Shown here: piece by piece, positions 58,591 through 64,000 of the stretch
Layout of the letters: each line of letters opens with the position of its first letter
How positions within the stretch are numbered: the first letter of the stretch is position 1
NCBI GenBank assembly: GCA_902774275.1
Contig: CACYHN010000002.1
Location: 1 to 64,000 of the forward strand
Source of the DNA: an uncultured Bacteroidales bacterium
GTDB lineage: Bacteria; Bacteroidota; Bacteroidia; Bacteroidales; Bacteroidaceae
Reading direction: 5' to 3'
DNA: 64,000 bases
Notes under the pieces: model-generated
Told to the model about the DNA's origin: nothing
The model's input: the letters and a program-made list of their open reading frames with translations, nothing else
Database searches by the model: none
Program-made: the position numbers and the translations under genes

Positions 58591-60393
58591 TTAGTCAATT
58601 ATTCTTACGCCACCCTTATCGGCAGAGCTAACCATATTGGCATATGCCTTAAGGCTCTTGGCTACCACACGCTTGCGGGTAAGCGGGCGCATGGGGCGAG
58701 CAGCCAGCTCAGCATCGGTAAGGCGTACGTTTATGCTGCGTGCAGGTATGTCAATGTCAATTATGTCACCGTCTACAACCTTGCCTATGGCACCGCCGTT
58801 GGCAGCCTCGGGTGATATATGACCGATGCTCAGACCTGATGTACCGCCGCTGAAGCGGCCGTCGGTGATAAGGGCGCAGGCCTTGCCCAGATGGCGTGAC
58901 TTGATGTATGATGTGGGGTAGAGCATCTCCTGCATGCCGGGACCTCCCTTGGGGCCCTCATGGGTGATGACAACTACGTCACCGGCCACTACCTTGCCGC
59001 CAAGTATGCCTTCAACGGCATCCTCCTGTGAGTCAAATACCTTGGCGGGGCCTGAGAACTTCCAGATGCTCTCATCTACACCTGCGGTCTTTACTACGCA
59101 ACCGTCAACTGCAATGTTACCCTTAAGGATTGCCAGACCGCCGTCCTTGGAGTAGGCGTGCTGCAGGTCACGGATGCAACCGTTTGCACGGTCAGTATCC
59201 AGTTCCTTGTATGTGCTCTCCTGTGAGCCAAGTTCAATGTTGAACTTATTGGCCGGAGCGGTAGTGTATATACGCTTGGCCTCAGGATCTATATTATCCT
59301 TGAGAATGCTGTACTTGTCTATAAGCTCACCGTAGGTGTAACCTGTAACGCTCTTGGCATCGGTGTGCAGCAGGCCACCCTTGGCCAGCTCACCCAGGAT
59401 GTTGAGCACACCGCCTGCACGGCCTACATCCTGAACGTGATACTTCTGGGTGTTGGGCGCAACCTTGCAAAGGCATGGCACGTGGCGTGACAGACGGTCT
59501 ATATCGTCCATCTTGAAGTCAACGCCGGCCTCATATGCAACAGCCAGCAGGTGCAGGATTGTATTTGTTGAGCCGCCCATGGCTATATCCAGGTTCATGG
59601 CGTTCTCAAAGTTCTTCTTCTGTGCTATACTGCGGGGCAGTACACTCTCATCACCCTCCTCATAGTACTTGAGAGCATTCTTTACTATGAGCGCTGCGGC
59701 ATCCTTCATCAGCTGCACGCGGTTCTTGTGTGTAGCCAGTATTGTACCGTTACCGGGCAGTGACATACCTAAGGCCTCGGTAAGGCAGTTCATTGAGTTT
59801 GCGGTAAACATGCCGGAGCAGCATCCGCAACCGGGGCATGCCGTACGCTCAATGGCGGCAACCTCATCATCGGATACGGTCTCATCACCGGACTTGATCA
59901 TTGTGTCAATCAGATCCAGATGCACACCGTTCAACTCGCCGGCCTCCATCGGGCCGCCGCTTACGAATACGGTAGGGATGTTAAGGCGCATGGTAGCCAT
60001 AAGCATACCAGGAGTAATCTTGTCGCAGTTGCTTATGCAGACCAAAGCATCGGCCTTATGGGCATTGACCATATACTCAACGCTGTCAGCTATGATGTCA
60101 CGTGATGGCAGAGAGTAGAGCATGCCGTCATGACCCATTGCAATGCCGTCATCTATGGCTATGGTGTTAAATTCAGCGGCAAAACAACCCAGGCGCTCAA
60201 TCTCCTTCTTGATTATCTGGCCGGCCTCATGAAGATGCACGTGACCGGGTACAAACTGCGTGAATGAGTTTGCAATTGCAATGATGGGCTTACCCATCTG
60301 CTCCTTCTTCATGCCGTTGGCAACCCACAGAGCTCTTGCTCCCGACATGCGACGACCTACAGTACACTGGTCACTTCTCAATGGAATCTTCAT
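58591..60393 (-). CDS. ilvD: Dihydroxy-acid dehydratase
   Basis: A 600-residue iron-sulphur enzyme, the last shared step to 2-ketoisovalerate and 2-keto-3-methylvalerate. Cys ligands are in [12 protein letters not shown] and [14 protein letters not shown], and the C-terminal [22 protein letters not shown] closes the site. I take the ATG of MKIPLRS because family members begin there; an ATG seven codons upstream remains possible. First gene of the ilv operon. Confidence 0.95.
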   Translation of the reverse strand: MKIPLRSDQCTVGRRMSGARALWVANGMKKEQMGKPIIAIANSFTQFVPGHVHLHEAGQIIKKEIERLGCFAAEFNTIAIDDGIAMGHDGMLYSLPSRDIIADSVEYMVNAHKADALVCISNCDKITPGMLMATMRLNIPTVFVSGGPMEAGELNGVHLDLIDTMIKSGDETVSDDEVAAIERTACPGCGCCSGMFTANSMNCLTEALGMSLPGNGTILATHKNRVQLMKDAAALIVKNALKYYEEGDESVLPRSIAQKKNFENAMNLDIAMGGSTNTILHLLAVAYEAGVDFKMDDIDRLSRHVPCLCKVAPNTQKYHVQDVGRAGGVLNILGELAKGGLLHTDAKSVTGYTYGELIDKYSILKDNIDPEAKRIYTTAPANKFNIELGSQESTYKELDTDRANGCIRDLQHAYSKDGGLAILKGNIAVDGCVVKTAGVDESIWKFSGPAKVFDSQEDAVEGILGGKVVAGDVVVITHEGPKGGPGMQEMLYPTSYIKSRHLGKACALITDGRFSGGTSGLSIGHISPEAANGGAIGKVVDGDIIDIDIPARSINVRLTDAELAARPMRPLTRKRVVAKSLKAYANMVSSADKGGVRIID

Positions 60394-60444
60394 AATCTTT
60401 GTATTTATATTCATTCAAATGGCCGTTTCAGCCAAATTGAACTG

Positions 60445-60452
60445 CAAAGATA
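60445..60452 (-). promoter_or_regulatory. -7 box TATCTTTG for the ilv operon
   Basis: A perfect minus-strand consensus, 52 bp before the chosen ilvD ATG. The leader is too short for a peptide attenuator, and none is seen. Confidence 0.6.
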
Positions 60453-60523
60453 TACCTTATTATTATCTTCTCAAATCTTTTTAAATAAAGATATGCTAAT
60501 AAAACGCCCCAAAATGGCCCAAA

Positions 60524-60536
60524 GGGGACAGTCCCC
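60524..60536. repeat. Small palindrome GGGGACAGTCCCC
   Basis: A perfect 6-bp-arm palindrome upstream of the ilv promoter and next to the repeat copy B. Role unknown. Confidence 0.6.
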
Positions 60537-60546
60537 CTGTGCCACT

Positions 60547-60648
60547 CTTTCCCTTTGCAGGAGCAGGACATAGGATCTGAAGACCATCTGTGCAGAGGCG
60601 TTAAGCGGAGGGCCTTGGAGGATCCCGTTAAGAACGGCGCATGTTTGA
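60547..60648. repeat. Fold-back repeat element copy B, left part (interrupted by IS110)
   Basis: It contains the conserved TTCCCTTTGCAGGAGC flank, a 22-nt arm (60563-60584), and the block GGATCCCGTTAAGAACGGCG that copy A (37.9 kb) also has. The matching right part lies at 62266-62340 beyond the transposase. The arm pairs with 62317-62338 with one mismatch. Confidence 0.75.
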
Positions 60649-60867
60649 CGAACGTTGCACACCGGAGGTGGGCAAAAGTTCCTATGTTTGAAATCCCAAA
60701 GAAATGTACAGCACCTGCGTATGCAAGCACCTGGACGCTCTCGGGGGTTTCGAATCCCCTGCCGCTATGGCAGCCCCTCGGTGTTTTTCACAGTATAAAA
60801 ATAAGCTGTAGATATTTTTGGTTACATTTAAAAGACCAATCATAAACAAACCAAAATATTACAGCTT
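60649..60867 (+). ncRNA. Possible bridge-RNA region upstream of the IS110 transposase
   Basis: About 220 bp without a frame. A strong structured block GGGGGTTTCGAATCCCC (near 60744) is followed by CTGCC GCTAT GGCAG (near 60759). IS110-group elements encode a guide (bridge) RNA in the end before the transposase, so this is the place to look. The 3' noncoding end is also structured, so the location is uncertain. Confidence 0.3.
60803..60867 (+). promoter_or_regulatory. Inverted repeat abutting the transposase start codon
   Basis: The arm 60803-60821 pairs with 60851-60867 (AAGCTGTA with TACAGCTT, then ATATTTTTGG with CCAAAATAT, one bulge). The hairpin ends exactly at the ATG and could limit translation of the transposase when transcribed from outside. 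Confidence 0.5.
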
Positions 60868-61941
60868 ATGGAACAAAGGAACGAATTAAACTTCAAAGGA
60901 CAAAACATCTACATAGGATTGGATGTCCATTTAAAGAGTTGGACTGTTACGGTACTGTCGGAGGTATCGGTCCTAAAAACCTTCAGTCAGGAACCTGATC
61001 CGGATAAGCTTTATCGCTATCTGTGCAACAATTACCCCAATGCAGAGTATTACTCTGTCTATGAAGCAGGTTTCTGTGGTTTCTGGATTCATCACAGATT
61101 GACACAACTCGGTATACACAATATTGTCGTAAACCCGGCCGATGTGCCTACAATGACTAGTGAGAGACTACGTAAGACTGATGCTGTGGACAGCAAGAAA
61201 CTGGCAGTCGGATTAAGAGCCAAGCAGCTAAGAGGTATTTATACTCCTGATGATGAAGCTATAGAAGTAAGATCGCTAATCAGACTAAAAAGTACGATAG
61301 CCAAGGATATCACACGCCAAAAGAATCGTATCAAATCACATCTGAGATATCTTGGCATTGAGATTCCTCAGGAATACACAGGTCGTAGCTTCCATTGGCC
61401 AATGAGATTTATAGATTGGCTGCGTGACGTTTCCATTAAAACATCCTGTGGACGTCAGACTCTTGATATGCACATCAGGAGACTGGAAGAGTTACACGCA
61501 CAGAATCTTGAAATAACCAGAGAAATAAGGGAGTTGTCACGAACCGACCGTTTTAGTGAAATACACTCACTTCTGATGACCATTCCCGGTATCGGAAGAA
61601 CCGTCAGTCTTATTCTTATGGCTGAGATAATTGACATAAAACGTTTTAATAGCTCAGAACAACTGGCTGCTTACATAGGTATGATTCCGATGTGTCACAG
61701 CAGCGGTGAACACATCGGTAGAGGGAATATAACTGTACGTAGGCAAGCAACCTTAAGGTCTGTCGTTATTGAAGCCGCTTGGGCTGCCATAAGACAGGAT
61801 CCGGCATTACAACTGTATTATGCCAACAACTGCAAGCGTATGCCTCCTGGCAAGGCGATAATCAAGGTTGCCAGAAAACTGATTAACAGGATATATTTTG
61901 TGCTCAAAAGGCATCAACCATATGTCCATGCTGTGGCATAA
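60868..61941 (+). CDS. IS110-family transposase (DEDD recombinase)
   Basis: A 357-residue transposase. The N-terminal RuvC-like DEDD domain shows IGLDVH (first Asp, near residue 19), SVYEAGF (Glu near 65) and RKTDAVDSKKLA (Asp pair near 107). The C-terminal Transposase_20 domain has TIPGIGRTVSLILMAEI and AAYIGMIPMCHSSGEHIGRG, followed by the Ser-containing LRSVVIEAAW helix. The frame is intact, so the element could be active. It makes scarless RNA-guided insertions in characterised relatives. Confidence 0.93.
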   Translation: MEQRNELNFKGQNIYIGLDVHLKSWTVTVLSEVSVLKTFSQEPDPDKLYRYLCNNYPNAEYYSVYEAGFCGFWIHHRLTQLGIHNIVVNPADVPTMTSERLRKTDAVDSKKLAVGLRAKQLRGIYTPDDEAIEVRSLIRLKSTIAKDITRQKNRIKSHLRYLGIEIPQEYTGRSFHWPMRFIDWLRDVSIKTSCGRQTLDMHIRRLEELHAQNLEITREIRELSRTDRFSEIHSLLMTIPGIGRTVSLILMAEIIDIKRFNSSEQLAAYIGMIPMCHSSGEHIGRGNITVRRQATLRSVVIEAAWAAIRQDPALQLYYANNCKRMPPGKAIIKVARKLINRIYFVLKRHQPYVHAVA

Positions 61942-62265
61942 TGAACTTTATCCTTTTGGTCAAACAGTCTTTCTGAGAGATAATACTACGAACTCAGTGC
62001 GGCTTTGAAGTCCGCTTCTAAAAGTGTGCTACTCTCACCTTTGTAAACTAATGAAGGAATATGCGTCATCTCTATGATGTGCGCTGTGGAAAGGCTGTTT
62101 ACCAAAGGATTTTTCGACCCTTATTCAAGGGCCGATGCCTACTTACATGCTTATTATAAACGATTTATGAAGAGATAAAAACCTAACTCTATCATATAGT
62201 GACACATACAAATAACATTTTGAGAAAAAACTTCTCAAAAGATTTGGATTTCAACTGGAAAGGAG
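61942..62265 (+). other. Noncoding right end of the IS110 element
   Basis: About 325 bp with no credible gene. It holds long-range pairing of CCTTTGTAAAC (near 62038) with GTTTACCAAAGG (near 62098), the hairpin CCCTT ATTC AAGGG (near 62130), and a perfect TGAGAA/TTCTCA hairpin at 62221-62237. IS1111-type relatives carry their guide RNA on this side. Confidence 0.45.
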
Positions 62266-62340
62266 GAGTTCGACGTTTAGGGTCCGGAGAGGTCCGGAGT
62301 AGCCTCGGAACGTTGCGTCTTCAAATCCTATGTCCTGCGG
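62266..62340. repeat. Fold-back repeat element copy B, right part
   Basis: GAGTTCGACGTTTAGGGTCC and GTAGCCTCGGAACGTTG match copy A at 37.9 kb; the arm 62317-62338 pairs with 60563-60584 across the IS110 element. Confidence 0.75.
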
Positions 62341-62392
62341 TGTTTAATAAAAGATGATGTGACAAAAATGTCGCAAAAAGCGGAATAATGAC

Positions 62393-62400
62393 TATCTTTG
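62393..62400 (+). promoter_or_regulatory. -7 box TATCTTTG for secA
   Basis: A perfect consensus, 65 bp before the secA ATG and after the end of repeat copy B. Confidence 0.6.
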
Positions 62401-62465
62401 CGTTTCGGCACGGATTTTGCGTTTGTGCTGCAGATTATTAATACAAAAACAACAGATACCGCATA

Positions 62466-64000
62466 ATGGGTTTTAATGAATTTATCGGGAAGCTTTTCGG
62501 AAACAAGCAGACCCGTGACATAAAGGAGATACAGCCTTGGGTTGAGAAGATCAAGGCTGCTTATCCTAAGTATGAAAAACTTTCCAATGATGAGCTGCGC
62601 GCCGCAACACAGCAGATTAAGCAGAAGGTGCGCGATTTTGTCATACCTGAGAAAAAACGTATTGAGGAGCTTAAGGCTAAGGTAGAACAGACTGAACTTG
62701 AGGAACGCGAGCCTCTGTTCAACCAGATAGATAAACTTGAAAAGGAGGTTCTGGACCGCTATGAAGTGGTTCTGGATGAGGTTCTGCCAGATGTATTTGC
62801 CATTGTAAAGGAGACAGCCCGCCGCTTTACACAGAACGAGCAGGTGGAGGTAACGGCCACTGATTTTGACCGCGACCTTGCAGCCAAGCATGACTTTGTT
62901 GTCATAGACGGTGACAAGGCCTTGTGGCAGCAGCATTGGGTGGCAGGCGGTAACGATACCGTCTGGAACATGATTCACTATGACGTGCAGCTGTTTGGTG
63001 GCGTGGTGCTTCATAAAGGTAAGATTGCCGAGATGGCTACCGGTGAAGGTAAGACCCTTGTGGCTACCCTGCCGGTATTCCTTAACGCATTGACAGGTAA
63101 TGGTGTACATGTAGTTACAGTGAATGATTACCTGGCCAAGCGTGATGCTGAGTGGATGGGTCCGCTCTATATGTTCCATGGACTATCTGTGGACTGCATT
63201 GACAAGCATCAGCCTAACTCCGAGGCCCGCCGTAACGCATATCGGGCCGATATCACATTCGGTACCAACAATGAGTTCGGCTTTGACTACCTGCGTGACA
63301 ATATGGCCGGCCATCCCAATGAACTGGTACAGCGCGGTCATAACTATGCCATCGTGGATGAGGTTGACTCGGTGCTCATTGATGATGCCCGTACACCTCT
63401 TATTATATCCGGTCCCGTACCCAAGGGCGATGACCAGCAGTTTGAGCAGTTGCGCCCGCAGGTGGAGCAACTCTTTGAGGCTCAGAAACGCCTTGCTACA
63501 CAGTATCTGGCCGATGCCCGTAAGAAGGTACATTCTGACAATCAGGATGAGGTTGCAGAGGGATTCCTGTCACTGTTCCGCAGCTTCAAGGCCCTGCCCA
63601 AGAACAAGGCTCTTATCAAGTTCCTGAGTGAGCCGGGCATGAAGGTGGGCATGCAGAAGACAGAGGAGATATACATGGAGCAGCAGAACAAGCGTATGCC
63701 TGAGGCTGTGGAGCCCCTGTATTTTGTGATTGATGAAAAACTGAACAGCGTTGACCTTACCGATAAGGGTGTTGAACTGATAAGCGGCACCAATCAGGAT
63801 CCTGAATTCTTTATCTTGCCCGATATAGCCAGCCAGCTCTCTGAACTTGAGGCTCAGACAGACCTGAGCCAGGAGGAGCGTCTGGCCAAGAAGGATGAAC
63901 TGCTCACCAACTATGCTGTAAAGAGCGAGCGTATACATACCATAAACCAGTTGCTCAAGGCCTACTGTATGTTTGAGCGCGATGTTGATTACATCGTGAC
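62466..64000 (+). CDS. secA: Preprotein translocase ATPase SecA (5' part, runs off the window)
   Basis: The frame starts [14 protein letters not shown] and stays open to the last base, giving about 511 residues of the ATPase motor that drives proteins through SecYEG. Walker [13 protein letters not shown] is near residue 190, [16 protein letters not shown] follows, and the DEAD-like [17 protein letters not shown] is near residue 298. A charged helical insert (about residues 45-85, [20 protein letters not shown]) near the N-terminus, absent from the shortest SecA proteins, is typical of Bacteroidota. The C-terminal half lies beyond the window. Confidence 0.96.
   Translation, partial: MGFNEFIGKLFGNKQTRDIKEIQPWVEKIKAAYPKYEKLSNDELRAATQQIKQKVRDFVIPEKKRIEELKAKVEQTELEEREPLFNQIDKLEKEVLDRYEVVLDEVLPDVFAIVKETARRFTQNEQVEVTATDFDRDLAAKHDFVVIDGDKALWQQHWVAGGNDTVWNMIHYDVQLFGGVVLHKGKIAEMATGEGKTLVATLPVFLNALTGNGVHVVTVNDYLAKRDAEWMGPLYMFHGLSVDCIDKHQPNSEARRNAYRADITFGTNNEFGFDYLRDNMAGHPNELVQRGHNYAIVDEVDSVLIDDARTPLIISGPVPKGDDQQFEQLRPQVEQLFEAQKRLATQYLADARKKVHSDNQDEVAEGFLSLFRSFKALPKNKALIKFLSEPGMKVGMQKTEEIYMEQQNKRMPEAVEPLYFVIDEKLNSVDLTDKGVELISGTNQDPEFFILPDIASQLSELEAQTDLSQEERLAKKDELLTNYAVKSERIHTINQLLKAYCMFERDVDYIV

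Larger units (their letters stand above)
60649..62265 (+). mobile_element. IS110-family insertion sequence (ends approximate)
   Basis: About 1.6 kb separate the two halves of a repeat that is contiguous at 37.9 kb. One transposase gene sits inside, with about 220 bp of noncoding DNA before it and 325 bp after it. A short subterminal inverted repeat, TTGAAATCC, occurs at 60688-60696 and (inverted) at 62246-62254. No terminal inverted repeats or target duplication are evident, as expected for this family. The exact ends cannot be set from one copy. Confidence 0.75.

Noticed and set aside
60394..60560. Attenuator or riboswitch for the ilv operon
   Set aside because: The leader from the predicted start to ilvD is only about 45 nt, with no leader peptide or terminator hairpin.
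60735..60785. tRNA-like segment with a T-arm-like hairpin
   Set aside because: No acceptor, D or anticodon stems can be formed on either strand; it is better explained as part of the structured end of the IS110 element.
62328..63179. 283-residue frame on the minus strand
   Set aside because: It is the antisense of secA, whose plus-strand frame is open to the window end and carries all ATPase motifs.

Overview
The window reads as core chromosome of a Bacteroidales bacterium (Bacteroidota), probably a gut or oral commensal. The evidence is the repeated -7 promoter box TAnnTTTG, the near absence of Shine-Dalgarno sites, a fused MurF-alanine racemase, a dxs-trkA-trkH operon, glycoside hydrolases of families GH2 and GH97, a short ArgE-type deacylase, and many Bacteroidota-specific domains (DUF4105, DUF4435, DUF6057). 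Genus cannot be fixed from the sequence alone. No CRISPR array, rRNA or prophage is visible.

Layout. 0-4.2 kb: end of a probable etfA, an acyl-CoA dehydrogenase, a MATE exporter and an M20 deacylase. 4.3-6.4 kb: a candidate structured small RNA with its own promoter and terminator, then an ABC-type ATPase plus a DUF4435 (Toprim-like) protein, a pair that resembles the PARIS defence genes. 6.4-11.1 kb (minus): dxs-trkA-trkH. 11.2-15.2 kb: murF-alr and a hexuronate-type MFS carrier, closed by a 23-bp-arm hairpin. 15.3-17.1 kb (minus): folB and dnaA. 17.5-25.4 kb (minus): one long operon with a tandem duplication of a two-gene module (polytopic DUF6057 protein + lipoprotein beta-propeller with a CxxCH haem motif), ending in a cell-wall amidase. 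25.5-34 kb: GH2 beta-galactosidase, HD-domain protein, LptD, asnA and ung. 34-38.5 kb: a tRNA-Arg, an outer-membrane protein, GH97, a lipoprotein, and two intergenic regions built of palindromic elements. 38.5-43 kb: lysS-gpsA-pgi-HAD hydrolase. 43-47.6 kb (minus): slyD-aroC and a DUF4105/phosphatase fusion. 47.6-55.1 kb: coaX, an outer-membrane protein, a TPR protein, lptC, a CNNM-type protein and ppiD. 55.2-60.4 kb (minus): ilvD-ilvB-ilvN-ilvC. 60.6-62.3 kb: an IS110-family element sitting inside a repeat whose uninterrupted copy lies at 37.9 kb. 62.5 kb to the end: the 5' part of secA.

How the parts work together. Several loci serve the envelope: murF-alr and the amidase for peptidoglycan, LptD and LptC for LPS transport, PpiD and SecA for export, and the DUF6057/propeller module probably at the periplasm. 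The ilv operon makes valine and isoleucine precursors. The most interesting undescribed material is the duplicated DUF6057 + CxxCH-propeller operon, the ATPase-DUF4435 pair behind a structured RNA, the fold-back elements whose arms differ between copies but still pair, and the IS110 element inserted in one of them.
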